Assembly (NCBI GenBank): GCA_000827205.1
Contig: KN832555.1
Location: forward strand, 2,612,856-2,676,855
Source of the DNA: Plicaturopsis crispa FD-325 SS-3
Lineage: Eukaryota > Basidiomycota > Agaricomycetes > Amylocorticiales > Amylocorticiaceae
DNA: 64,000 bases
Direction: 5' to 3'
Below are positions 53,938-64,000 of this stretch, piece after piece. Under the pieces are notes generated by a model, which saw only the letters and a list, made by a program, of their open reading frames with translations, was not told the DNA's origin and made no database searches. The position numbers were made by a program, and so were the translations under genes. The stretch's first letter is position 1; every line of letters begins with the position of its first letter.

Positions 53938-55529
53938 TCATACCCACCGAACGGTAGTGCTCTTGGGGTCTCCGAGCCAGAATGGCCGCAGCACCTCTGG
54001 GAGGTCTACGCCGACAACCTCACCACTCTCGTTAAACCGTGCACCATTCTCCAGAAGCGCGACAATCAAACGCGGGATGGCTGCGGCGGTGCCGTTGAGG
54101 GTGTGAGCAAAGGGTAGGCCCGCGGAGAAGTAGGGGGATGCGGTGGGCGTTGTAGACGGTGAACGGCGGTGCCGAATGTGCAGCCGCCGCGCTTGGTAGT
54201 CGGTGCAATTCGACGTCGACGAAATTTCACCCCAGCTACCGCGCCCGGGCATCCACGCTTCCATGTCGTATTTGCGATACGCACTCGCCCCGAGCTCTTC
54301 TGTCGGCATGTCAAGCACCCTGTTCAAAGTAAATTAGATGAATGTGACAAACGAGATAAGTAGGGCCTACCTAAACGGAAAGCCAAGTCCCTCATAAAGA
54401 TCCACTTGAATTCGCCGTAATTCCTCCATCATATCCTCGCTTGCATTGTCCTCGTCACTGCAGACTACGAAGAGCTCGAGCTTCGTAAACTGGTGCACCC
54501 GATATAATCCCCGCGTGTCGGCCCCTCGCGCGCCGGCTTCTGCACGAAAAGCACGCCCGACCCCGATAAGTTTGGCGGGAAGATCTTTGGGTGATAATAT
54601 CTTATTCGCAAAGGAGCCCGCGAGGGGTATTTCTGCTGTCCCGGAGAGGACCAGGTCCGTGTGGGCAAGGTGATACATCTGCGATACCTGGGTGTCGCCC
54701 TGAGGATCGCGTGGTTGGAATCCGCAACGATAAGCCACGTCGGACCGCACGACGTCTGGTGTTGTCACGGGCGTAAAGCCGTGCTTAATTGCGATGGACA
54801 TCGCATAATGTGTCAATGCAAGCTCTAGTAGGGCTGCATCGCCGCGTAGATAAAACCAACTGGAGCCTGTAGTCGTTGCGCCGGCCTCGAAATCGAACCA
54901 GCCCAGCGCACGGCCAACGGAGACGTGATCTCGTGCAGGGGATGCGGGGAGTGTGGACGGGCCGTGTGTGGAAAGCACCACTGCGGATGATTCAGGCCCG
55001 AGAGGGGACAGTGGGTGTGTGTCGTTTGGGATGGCCAGTGCAAGGTTTAGCAGGCGGTCCTCCATTTCGGAGAGCCTAGTTTCCAATGCGGATACCTCAT
55101 TTTTGAGCACCTTTGCTTCCTCCAAAGCGATACGCTTCCCTTCCTCATCTTTCGAGCTTGATGCTATTCGTATGCGCTCGCCGACGACAGATCGAGTGTT
55201 CCGCTTCGCGTTGAGGGTTCCCGACAGGTCCTTGTGCTCTTTGTAAAGCCGCTCTACTGACTGAACAGCACCCACTGGTAGCGGTGATTTACGGTTGAAC
55301 GCGTTGTGTGATTTGTAGACCACATTATCGGCTATTGCACGGTAGTCAAGACGAGGTTTCGGGATGTCTGTTGACGGAGCTGGGGCGTCTGGCTTGGTAG
55401 AAAAGAGGCGAATCCTCCTAAAAGCTGACCCAAAGCTTAGTTGTCTTTGTGAAAGAAGAAAGGAACAAAGAATTCCGTACTTGAGCGGCGAGGAAGGGCC
55501 TGGCAAATGGCCAAAGGTTTTCGGTGCAT
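53938..55529 (-). CDS. Mitochondrial seryl-tRNA synthetase
   Basis: This is a class II aminoacyl-tRNA synthetase that charges mitochondrial tRNA-Ser. The start I prefer is the ATG at 55529, giving [16 protein letters not shown], which splices through a gtacgg donor and ttttag acceptor to [15 protein letters not shown], a presequence. Reading straight through from an ATG at 55641 would overlap the RFC gene start. The tRNA-binding coiled coil includes [20 protein letters not shown]. The catalytic core has [33 protein letters not shown], then [20 protein letters not shown] (motif 2 region [20 protein letters not shown]). After an intron: [30 protein letters not shown] and motif 3-like [19 protein letters not shown]. 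Compared with cytosolic SerRS the N-terminus carries the targeting signal. The stop is at 53938-53940. Confidence 0.9.
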
Positions 55530-55591
55530 GGACGAAATTGTCAGACGCGCTTGTCACACTTTGTGACTTGAACGCGTCTTTCTTTTCCCTC
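55530..55591. promoter_or_regulatory. 62-bp shared promoter between SerRS and RFC genes
   Basis: Two outward-facing start codons (55529 minus and 55592 plus) are only 62 bp apart, so both transcripts must start very close together. This assumes the spliced SerRS start. The actual transcription starts are not visible. Confidence 0.5.
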
Positions 55592-56929
55592 ATGTCCTCG
55601 TCCTCGGCTAAAGGAAAGGCTCCTGTAAACGGCACTGACATACCCTACGAACTTCCCTGGTGCGCACAAATGCGTTTACAATTTGTTGTGCTTGACTGAC
55701 TGCCTTTTTCAGGGTCGAAAAATACAGACCACACATCCTCGACGATGTGGTCGGGAACGTAGACACTATAGACAGGCTCAAGGTCATCGCAAAGGACGGA
55801 AACTGTCCGCACATTATCATCTCTGTGAGTGGCTCTCAACTATGGCCTTGGTAATGTCTCATACTCTCATAGGGCTTGCCAGGAATAGGCAAAACCACGA
55901 GTATCCATTGTCTAGCTCATCAGCTCTTAGGAGATGCATACAAAGAGGGCGTGCTTGAACTGAACGCGTCCGATGAGAGGCGAGTACTTTCTTTCTCTGC
56001 CTTTCGTGTTGCTGACCGGAAAATAAGAGGTATCGATGTTGTGCGGAACAAAATTAAGACCTTCGCCCAGAAAAAGGTTACGCTTCCCCCCGGTCGGCAC
56101 AAGATCGTCATTCTCGATGAAGCCGACAGCATGACAGCAGGCGCACAACAGGCGCTCCGCAGAACGATGGAAATATTCTCCAACACCACCCGATTCTGCC
56201 TCGCCTGCAACATGTCCAACAAAATCATCGAGCCCATCCAGTCCCGCTGTGCCATCCTCCGATACGCGAAATTACGCGACACAGAGATATTGAAGCGTCT
56301 GCTCGAGATATGCGAAGCCGAAAAGGTGGAATACAACGACGATGGGCTGACTGCGCTCATATTCACGTCGGAGGGCGACATGCGTCAGGCGATCAATAAT
56401 CTGCAGTCTACGCATGCCGGATTCGGATTTGTTTCGGGTGATAATGTGTTCAAGGTGTGCGACCAGCCACATCCTGTGGTTATACAGGCCATTGTACGAT
56501 CGTGCATCAAAGGAGATGTCGACGGCGCTATGACGAAATTGAGCGGCCTGTGGGAGCAGGGCTACAGCGCGGTCGATATTGTCATTACGATATTCAGGGT
56601 AGTGAAGACGTTTGACGAGTGAGTTCTCTTGTGCTGTTGAGTTGTACCCACCCTTGAGCAATATTCCGCAGACTACCCGAGTATACCAAACTTGAGTATA
56701 TCAAGGTGCGCCACTGGTGTTCCCTCGCCCATCGAACGAGGCATTGATGTTCGACTACAGGAGATCGGCTTTACACACATGCGTATTCTCGAAGGTGTCG
56801 GGACCTTGATACAGCTAGCGGGCCTTGTCTCGCGTCTCTGCAAAATGGTAGGCAATGATCTATGCTGATTTCGAATGTACACTGATATTGTTTACGCAGA
56901 ACATGAAACCAGAGCTCTTCAAAATATGA
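55592..56929 (+). CDS. RFC4: Replication factor C subunit, RFC2/Rfc4-type
   Basis: This is a clamp-loader subunit that loads PCNA onto primed DNA. The start at 55592 gives [20 protein letters not shown], then [20 protein letters not shown]. The ATP site is [10 protein letters not shown] (Walker A). The core block [20 protein letters not shown] is followed by [12 protein letters not shown] (Walker B) and [20 protein letters not shown], with the SRC motif that supplies the arginine finger. Later parts are [20 protein letters not shown] and [20 protein letters not shown]. The sequence follows human RFC2 (yeast Rfc4 in that naming). The intron at 55980-56030 was inserted in a way that reads LNASDERGID after splicing. 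The final exon is short (NMKPELFKI). It is intact. The first exon is nearly back-to-back with SerRS. Confidence 0.93.
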
Positions 56930-57216
56930 TATACTTGGATTCTCATTACTGTATCGATAATTCAGACGGTGCTTTCTCTGCCCTTTGTGCGGTCTCTCAT
57001 ATCCTGACATGTCTGCATTCACTTACAATAAGTACAGAATATGATCGCTTTGCTTGCGAGACAGGTCTCGAAATTGAGGATGACGACCGAATGAGGAAGG
57101 AGAGTCCCACGCAAAGTCTAAACGATCTCATCTCCGGAATGTTTGTCAGATTATTTCGCGCAGATTTTATCACTGTGGTATCCTTTTCTCTCCCTCGTAC
57201 TTCAGGTTGAAACCGG

Positions 57217-58204
57217 ATGGCCAACACCACAGAGACACCGGTCGAGCGTCGCCTCAAGTCAGTGAAACATATAATCATCGTGTTGGCTGGCAAGGGGGGC
57301 GTCGGTAAATCGTCTGTATCCTCGCAGCTCGCTCTCAGCCTTCATGCATCGTCGCCAACCGCTCGCGTTGGCATACTCGATGTCGATCTGACAGGCCCTT
57401 CAATTCCACGTATGCTTGGACTCGACGGTCACGGTGTGCACCAGAGCAGCGATGGCTGGGTTCCCGTGTACGCTGACGCCGCGAGTGGGAGCGAACCGCG
57501 GTTAGCATGTATGAGTGTCGGGTTTCTCCTGAAGAAGAAGGGCGACTCGGTGGTGTGGCGGGGTCCCAAGAAAAATGCCATGATACGGCAGTTCTTGGGG
57601 GATGTGCGATGGGGAGAGCTGGACTACCTTGTCATTGACACTCCTCCAGGTCAGTGTCCACTAGATGCATGTGTTCCCGATTCATTAAGATGTGCATGCA
57701 GGCACGTCCGACGAGCATCTATCTCTGTTAGAGCATATGGCACCCGTGCATTCCAAATTGTCGTCGGTTATTGTCACCACCCCGCAAGCAGTAGCACTCA
57801 TGGACGCGATGAAATGCCTCTCTTTCACCCGCACAGTAAACCTCCCAATACTGGGGCTCATCGAAAATATGAGCGGCTACGTCTGCCCATGTTGTGGAGA
57901 AATAAGTAACGTCTTCTCTACCGGGGGTGGAGAAGAGATGGCCCGGCGGGAGGGCCTGACATTCCTCGGTAGCATGCCCGTCGACACGGAACTCGTCACC
58001 TTGCTCGACGCTGCTGAATCCGTGCCGGAGGGCAAAACGGAGGACGAGGTAGTCGAAGCGGTACGGGAACGGTCATTCGAGCTATTGCAGCGATATCAGA
58101 AGACGTCGTCGGCGAAGCTCTTCAAGAACATCGTCGACAATGTTATTTCGGCTTTACCAAAGGTCGGAGATGGGGCCGTAGGGACCAGCGAGCCGCACTC
58201 ATGA
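57217..58204 (+). CDS. CFD1: Cytosolic Fe-S cluster assembly P-loop ATPase CFD1/NUBP2
   Basis: This is a scaffold NTPase of the cytosolic iron-sulfur assembly machinery that acts with Nbp35. The start at 57217 gives [20 protein letters not shown], then the deviant Walker [20 protein letters not shown]. The conserved [38 protein letters not shown] and [11 protein letters not shown] follow. One intron (about 57650-57700) splits the PPG-TSDEH block. The paired cysteines of the cluster-binding C-x-x-C are in [15 protein letters not shown]. The C-terminus is [20 protein letters not shown], with a short tail ending SEPHS. Unlike Nbp35/NUBP1 it lacks the N-terminal four-cysteine extension, which identifies it as Cfd1/NUBP2. 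It is intact. Confidence 0.95.
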
Positions 58205-58529
58205 CCATTTTCTTTATTTATGCGGTACGTTGAACTTCTCTGGTCTTTGTTGCATTGAACTAAGTATCGCAGTCAGGGATTGATTTAGATCAAAGGACTG
58301 TACGATGTCATTCACAAAGGCCCTTGCCAATTCCCAGCATCTGGTTGAATGGAGACGGCACCTCATAAATGTATCGATAGCATACATAAACTGGGGCTTA
58401 TATTCCGCTGAACGATCCTCAGAGGTCCTCTTACAGCTCGCGGGTTGTGTACATTTCAAATTATATCCACGGGTCCGGTGATAGTATTACAGATTTACAA
58501 CACTGCGCGATGTCCTTGGCTCTCCCAAC

Positions 58530-59160
58530 TTAGAATTGCCCGCCATCTGAGAGACGACTTTCAGCCTTCTCCTTGGCTGCGAAGAGGATGCTGTCAGGTG
58601 TTGGCTCATTGTTCGAACTGTAAAGGGCTCACCCGAACGCTTTGCTTTCTCTTTGTCAACAAAGTCGAGCTGGGGGCAGAATCGTGTCAGATCAGCTGGA
58701 TAGAAACGTGGAAATGGTATGGCATACCCCTTTGGTCTCGACGATACGGTCAATGAAGGCGCCGCTAATTCCGGCACTATACAGATGGTAGAGTGAGTTC
58801 ATGGATAGAACCTTGTAGATCTCGATGCGACTGACATGATCTTCTTGGCCTCGTCGTGTGATTGCGGCTGGCCGTTCTTCGCGACGTGTTTCTCGTATGC
58901 TTGGGCAGCCTGTGTATCCGAAGAGTCGTCAATCTCAACAAGTACAGCTGCATGGCCTCAAAAAAGGGCTTTACCTCGTACGAGGCGGCACCTGCGATCA
59001 ATTCGTGGGTCCACTGGGCCTTATGCGAATCATCGCCACCTGTGATCTACGAAGAGGTTGGCTAATGCTGGGCATCAACTCAACGACTACAAAGATGCCG
59101 CACCTCGGAGTGAGCCTTGTGCTCGTCGCTGTCGTGGTGGAAGAGAGAAGAGAGTCCCAT
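58530..59160 (-). CDS. CipC-like antibiotic-response protein
   Basis: This small protein is read from about six exons on the minus strand, starting MGLSSLFHHDSDEHKAHSE at 59160. It continues HKAQWTHELIAGAASYE, AAQAYEKHVAKNGQPQSHDE, AKKIMSVASRS, SAGISGAFIDRIVETKG, LDFVDKEKAKRS and ends AKEKAESRLSDGGQF with TAA at 58530-58532. The HKA-THELIAGAASYEA block and AGAFIDRxVETKG block are the hallmarks of CipC, first known from Aspergillus as a concanamycin-induced protein. Fungal CipC-like proteins are abundant, of unknown function, and often change on stress. Every join keeps frame, but the exons are very short, so borders need transcript support. One join near the HSE exon is uncertain. Confidence 0.72.
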
Positions 59161-60679
59161 GATGAACTGTAGTTGGTGGGTGGGTGAGTGGGTGGGTGGA
59201 TGGACAGTTGAAGAGGAGGGGTGAAGGAGGTTCGATGTGGTCAAACCTCGGGCAACCTGCCTTACACTTTATATACTGTATGTCTAGTAGCACGAATGTG
59301 CGATGGCATCATACATGATGATATCGCCATACTTAGTCGTGACTATCCTGAGGTGCACCAGGATTGCAGGGCGTTGGTGCATAGCCAAATGAGCGCATCT
59401 ATAAATACCGTGGCTTTGACCGTGGCGACTGTATGGAGTGTGAGTGGCGAACGAGTGGCGACGAAGCGTTGGATACTGGCTTGTAGCGAAGGAGTGTCGC
59501 AACTGACTGACGTCGACGTCGACGACAGACTTGAGGTAGCGAATGTCATCTGACATAGGATATTCAGGTGGTTCGTAGATTGTTTTCGATTATTCGACAC
59601 AAAATTGCGTGCGACTAGAATGACTAGCTGTCGACTGCAGAGAGTTAGCGCGCAAGGATGCTGCACGCTCGAGAGCGAGAGAGACTGTATTCGACCACTT
59701 ACAGTCCCGCTTTTTGCTGAATGTATGCCGTGAAGTCGAGAGAATGTTGGTGAAAACTCGGATGAAATTGGCGTCATAGAACCATTGCGTAACTTGACGC
59801 ATTGCACTCTGCTTGTCCACCAAGAGATATCATTTATCAAGCTTCAGAAGCTAGAGAGTATCTGCAAGAAAAAGATTTGCATTGAGGTCTAGTGGAAAGT
59901 GAGTATGACAGCCCATGGCGTACCTTGTATCATGCGACGTCTGGCAAAGCGTTGCTTACGATATTGGTCTCGAAAACACGCTCAACCGCTGAAGATAAAC
60001 GCTCACTGTGCTGCATGGACTCTTACATGAGTACGTGATCATAGCTCACAACGCGCTGCTTTCGGCCCTGTCCCGACCTAGTACGGCGTGTAGCGAGAAG
60101 AATGGCGCGCTTCCAGAGACCGGCTCCGCCCATGGGACCGGTAAGAATTCGCGTTGCCTACACGGGCCGCGCCCGCCTAGCACCCTGCATAGAATTTCTA
60201 GAGCCAGAAGTGCAAGCAAATCGATAAGGCAGACCGGCACAGGAGTCGCCCTGCGTTGCCGTACGTCTGCAGAGCAGAGGAAAGACTGATAAAGACAGGA
60301 ACAGGATGTCAAAGAGCAGTCAGACGACGGACTCAGGAGGTTAAAGTCCGGAAAAGGAAGGGCACGTTTCTCGGTTCGGACCCTTTTAAGGACGCGTTTT
60401 GTCGTTCGTTTCGTTCGTGTTGAACGGTCTGCTTTCTCCCTCAAAGGCGCCCTTCCTTTATTATATGGCGCCTCTTTACTGACTCCCTCGCGTTTCTTTC
60501 TTTCTTACCTTTAGCATCACAAAACGCATCTGTATCGCGCACGACTTTCGGCATTTAACTAGCCTCGCCAACGAACTCTGAACGACCGTGACAGACATAC
60601 GAACCAAGATCTACGAAATCATCTTCTTGCACATCTCACAGTTCCCGGAACATTATCCAGACTATCTAGTAGCATAAGC
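59161..60679. other. 1.5-kb gene-poor interval
   Basis: No open frame with family resemblance or splice logic was seen on either strand, and no tRNA-like A and B boxes or rRNA segment was found. The last about 250 bp is pyrimidine-rich and is probably the leader of the next gene. Confidence 0.45.
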
Positions 60680-62332
60680 ATGTCGCATGCCTCGTATGAA
60701 TGCGACGCCGACGATAACGCCTTGCCAGATTACGATGGTATGTGTATTTAACCTTTCGCGGGAAGGGCTGTACCTCAACATATCCTTCTCGTGGTCCGGT
60801 TTAAAAGATGGCCCTCCGGGCTCACCTTCGTCAGCCACTACTATCACACACGCTGGCAGACCATATCCAGTGACTCCGGACGAGCGCTCGACACTGCCCA
60901 TGCGTCCTCGCCACATCCGACGACGATCCAGTCATTTACAGCGCTGGATCCAGGAGCAACAATGTCACACCTCTGCGTCACCTAGCGTTGTTGACCTCAC
61001 GAATGACCTCGACGAACCACGCGTCGGAACCCCCTGCAACCCCTACCTCGCGTACCCTCATATAAGCTTGACACCAGCGCGCCACGCGAAGGACGATCTC
61101 GATTCGTTACACAGCTATGACCTGATAGCTGATGATGATATACCCGCTCCAGAAACTGTTCGTGTCGAGGTGCGCACTTTCGGGTCCTGCAAATGGTTGC
61201 GCTGCTCACTGAATTATACCCCCTTGTATACAGTACCTCCCTTCTCACGAGGAACCTCATCTTGGCCATAGACGTTCGCGTTCCTTCAACTCCGTGAATC
61301 TGTCGGGACTCCATCCACCTCCATCCATGCGCAGCTTTAACCTTTCTTTTCGTTCTGCTTCCCCCTCCGCGTCTGGTTCTACTCGCAGTCCATCACGTCT
61401 ATCCATTTTCCACCGCTCTAGCCCGGCTGCTAGTGTGAGCCATAGTCGATCGTCAAGTCTATCAACGCTCAACATTGCTGGCATGGAAAATGCCACCAGT
61501 AGCGTGGCAGCTGGCAGCACCGGGTCGCGGTGGCGCCCAAGTGTGATGGGGCATTTCCCAGGCCCTAGCGTCCCTGAAGTGACACCCTCTTCAGATTACC
61601 TTCCTCGACCCAGCATGTCTTCCACAACGACGTATAGCTCAAACACGTCGCCAAGCACTGTGTTCACCGAGGCGCCTTCCACTCCTCCCAAGCCGTCTTT
61701 CATGGGCTCCATACGCTCGCGCGCAAAGTCAAGCACCTCGAGCGCACTCTTCAACAACAGCACCGAGTCGTCGCCTTCGTCTAGCTCCCTTGTATCGACA
61801 CCGGGGAATTCCCCTCCACCTCGGCACGGTCTTGTACACAAGGCGAGCATGATTCGCATGCCGTTTTTACACAAGTCGGACGCGACACCTTTTTACGGTG
61901 TTGACATCGATGATAACGACGAGGACGCTGCTCGGCCCCCGCCCCCGCCACCACCGACGGTCCCGGAGATAGTGTACACGAATAGAGACAAGGGTCGACT
62001 ATCCCTCGCAGCGCTGAGTACTCCGAGTAAACGGAAAAAGAAGCTGGTTGTCAGCGGCATTGGCCGCAACGATATGAGACGACTGGAGGGCCTGAAGGCA
62101 TGGTGTGAGGTGGGTGTTTTGCTTCCTTTGCTTTACCGTTGTTCCGCGAGCTTACGCCTCTCAGTCTTTTGGCGAGGTCTCCCAAATAATGCGAATGCCA
62201 AACAGCGACCTGCACGTGTATTTTCGCAAGGCCGAGGTCGCCGATACGGTCTGTCGCATCCGCGCGAAAGTCCAAATATCCAGCGTAGGAAGTGTGCAAT
62301 TATCCTGGTACACAGGCAATCAACGAACATAA
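60680..62332 (+). CDS. Low-complexity protein with RRM-like C-terminal fold
   Basis: The ATG at 60680 gives MSHASYECDADDNALPDYD. Exons are 60680-60737, 60808-61169, about 61234-62109 and 62165-62332. Exon 2 has VVDLTNDLDEPRVGTPCNPY. Exon 3 is a long Ser/Pro-rich stretch (SFRSASPSASGSTRSPSRLS and SSTTTYSSNTSPSTVFTEAP) with an acidic patch (DDNDEDAARPPPPPPP). The C-terminus KRKKKLVVSGIGRNDMRRLE, then GLKAWCESFGEVSQIMRMPN and DLHVYFRKAEVADTVCRIRA, then VGSVQLSWYTGNQ, has the beta-alpha-beta-beta pattern of an RRM, although aromatic RNP residues are weak. An RNA-related role is inferred. The long disordered N-terminus suggests a scaffold or condensate-type protein. A splice choice at 61233 versus 61251 is open; both keep frame. 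Confidence 0.66.
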
Positions 62333-62998
62333 CGACCATTCATACGACGACGACACTTGTCACTTATGTAGAGGTGTGCGATACATATAGCTTTCTTTGG
62401 ACAGCGCTAACTTGGAAACCAGCTCCAGTGTACCGGAAACGACGACCATACCCTCAAAATACCCTCATCGACCCCGCATAATACCTTTACCCTGCCCAGT
62501 TGGGCCCTATTATTGACGGACGTCTGGATCCCGCCTCGTTCGAACAGTTCATATGCTACCACCTATGACGACTGTCTGCTACATGCAATTATGCCGTGAG
62601 TAGTCTCTCCGCTACCGCGCACAAACATCTGCTTATAGATCTCTGCTGCAGAATATGCTTTATACACCACTGCTTCATCTCCGTCTCATACTTTCATCTC
62701 ACTTGCATTCACACTGCTAGCGTATCGCTGGCACCCCTCTTGGACGTTTAATCCAACTATACCATTCTTGAATCCACCATTTGCCCGAATCTGTGCCCTC
62801 AAATCCGCCTGTGCATATGCCTCCCTTAAGTGCATTGTCCCCTTGTCCGACATACTCTGGACTCTTTGTCGACACCTGTAGACTAATTCACCTTGTACAC
62901 CTATCCTTGTACTTACTGCGCTTTCTCTACTGGGATGCTACCAGTGTATCTGAACCAATGTCTACTGCGCTCCAGGCTCCTACCCATCCGTCGCTTCG
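62333..62998. other. 3' flank of the RRM-like gene
   Basis: No gene seen. AT- and pyrimidine-rich with short open frames only. Confidence 0.4.
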
Positions 62999-63176
62999 AG
63001 GGTCAATAAAATCAATGTTAGGACGATGAGTTGAATGTTCAGTGATATTGCGGCGTACGGACATCTCCGTATATTTAAGCTCCGATACAAACAACTTTCA
63101 AACTCAGTACTCTTATTTTCTTGACCCTCTCGTCGCTCATTCAGCTCATCGTCCTAACATTGATTTTATTGACCCT
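62999..63176. repeat. Inverted repeat, 39-bp arms around a 100-bp spacer
   Basis: The left arm 62999-63037 (agggtcaataaaatcaatgt onward) and the reverse complement of 63138-63176 agree at 38 of 39 positions. A second, shorter copy of the ttgaccct end lies at 63121. If transcribed it would fold into a long hairpin. No clear target-site duplication was found, so it could be a MITE remnant, a small duplication-inversion or a hairpin RNA source. No protein is encoded. Confidence 0.8.
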
Positions 63177-63479
63177 GTTGGAATATTCGGCGGTATTGGT
63201 GTGAGTCTCGCCACCGTCGCCATCTGATCCTAACACGTACAAACAACTCGTATTGTACGCGCGTCTTCCTGTATCCTTTCTGCATTCAATCCACTACGTT
63301 CGTTTGTTTCCGTGCTGCTTCTCTGGGATATTCCTACAGGTTATTGAGCCCCCGTCTGCGCTTTACCTCTCTGCACGTCTATCAGTGTCTATGTAAGGTC
63401 CCGACCAAAGAAAAGGTCGAGGCCTTTAAACCTCTGAAGTAAAAGGAGTAAAAAGAGGTGAAAGTGGAAAAACTCGCCG
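63177..63479. other. Spacer between inverted repeat and minisatellite
   Basis: About 300 bp without a supported gene or repeat. Confidence 0.4.
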
Positions 63480-63930
63480 GGCGACCCGATACGAGGGCAG
63501 ACGGTGCAGGGACCGTGGCGGAGTGATGCGACGGGACGCGGTAGAGGTGGCGGAGCGTGGGAAAAAGTCGCGGTGAGACGCGAGAGTGGCGGCGGAGCGC
63601 AGGGAGGATGCAGCGAAGGCAGGAGAGTGGCGAAAATAATACAGGGAAGCGGCGGAGCGCGGGAAAAAGTCGCGGTAGGACGCGAGGGTGTTCTAGAGCG
63701 TGGGAAAGGGGTCGCGACGGGACGCGGAAGTGGCGCCGGAGCGCAGGAGAGTGGCGATGGAACGCAAAGAGGCAGAGAAGTGGCGATGGAACGCAGAGGT
63801 CGCGACGGAGCGCAAAGGGGTCAGGGCGGAACCTGGAGGCGGCGGAGCGCAGAGAGGGGTCAGGGCGGAACCTGGTCGCGACGGAGCGCGAGAAAAACCG
63901 GGGCGGAACCGGCGAAAGTCAAGCAAGCGT
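63480..63930. repeat. Degenerate G/A-rich minisatellite
   Basis: Motifs such as gtggcgatggaacgc, gcggcggagcgcaggga, gggaaaaagtcgcggt and ggtcagggcggaacctgg recur several times, in the same direction, with variable spacing of roughly 15-40 bp. The strand is strongly purine-rich. The pattern looks like a tandem array that has decayed. It continues toward the right edge, so its full extent is unknown. Confidence 0.7.
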
Positions 63931-64000
63931 TGAGACGAGGACGCGAAGCAAGAGGAGAGATCACAACAATATTAAGTCTGTCGAACTATGTACATGCCAG

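Noticed and set aside
55530-55641. N-terminal extension of SerRS to an ATG at 55641
   Set aside because: It would overlap RFC coding DNA and lacks presequence character. The spliced start at 55529 gives a proper targeting signal.
59161-60679. Possible tRNA or small RNA gene in the gene-poor gap
   Set aside because: No A-box/B-box pair, cloverleaf or snRNA-like motif could be found by eye.
63693-63933. Open frames of 77 codons on both strands at the right edge
   Set aside because: Repetitive Arg/Ser/Ala or Glu/Arg/Gly strings from the minisatellite; no gene support.

Overview
The window is nuclear DNA of a filamentous basidiomycete, almost certainly an Agaricomycete and possibly a polypore-type species. 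The evidence is dense genes with many short (about 50-60 bp) GT-AG introns, an Agaricomycete-type multi-membrane protein family, and the classic A (HD) mating-type arrangement: mitochondrial intermediate peptidase (MIP) on one side, homeodomain HD1 and HD2 genes in the middle, and the beta-flanking gene (beta-fg) on the other side. No prokaryotic, viral or CRISPR features were seen.

Left flank (1-19.6 kb), housekeeping genes: the 3' part of glycine decarboxylase P protein; a large PPR-like mitochondrial protein; SEC61 gamma; an Agaricomycete multi-TM protein; COG1; a TMEM115/DUF1751 Golgi protein; a FAM32A-like protein; a DDT/WHIM (RSF1-like) chromatin protein; and MIP with an HEMGH zinc site.

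Mating-type core (19.7-36.5 kb): an unrecognised four-exon gene and a 347-bp hAT-type MITE, then HD1a and HD2a (minus strand), a decayed HD1 C-terminal fragment (minus strand), then HD1b and HD2b (plus strand), then beta-fg. The layout is mirror-like: an HD1-then-HD2 unit on each strand, with the minus-strand HD1 of one unit reduced to a pseudogene and an extra HD1 outside. The two HD2 genes have unrelated N-terminal specificity regions but nearly identical homeodomain-to-3'UTR segments, forming inverted repeat arms of roughly 1.5 kb. HD1 and HD2 proteins heterodimerise between compatible mates to switch on dikaryotic development, and the divergent N-termini decide self versus non-self.

Right flank (37-64 kb): an LEA-like stress protein, a hypothetical protein, a myosin regulatory light chain with a 106-bp Mutator-type MITE just 5' of its start, an F-box protein, a short-chain dehydrogenase, a PAP2 phosphatase, a secreted PI-PLC-like phosphodiesterase, UTP11, a FAR1/WRKY-GCM1-like putative DNA-binding protein, an LSB5-like VHS/GAT protein, a PA-TM-RING ubiquitin ligase, mitochondrial seryl-tRNA synthetase divergent from clamp-loader subunit RFC2/Rfc4, CFD1/NUBP2, a CipC-like protein, and a low-complexity protein with an RRM-like C-terminus. 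The last 1.7 kb is gene-free and holds a 39-bp-armed inverted repeat and a degenerate G/A-rich minisatellite.

Intron boundaries were read by eye from splice consensus, frame and family knowledge. No database search was run.
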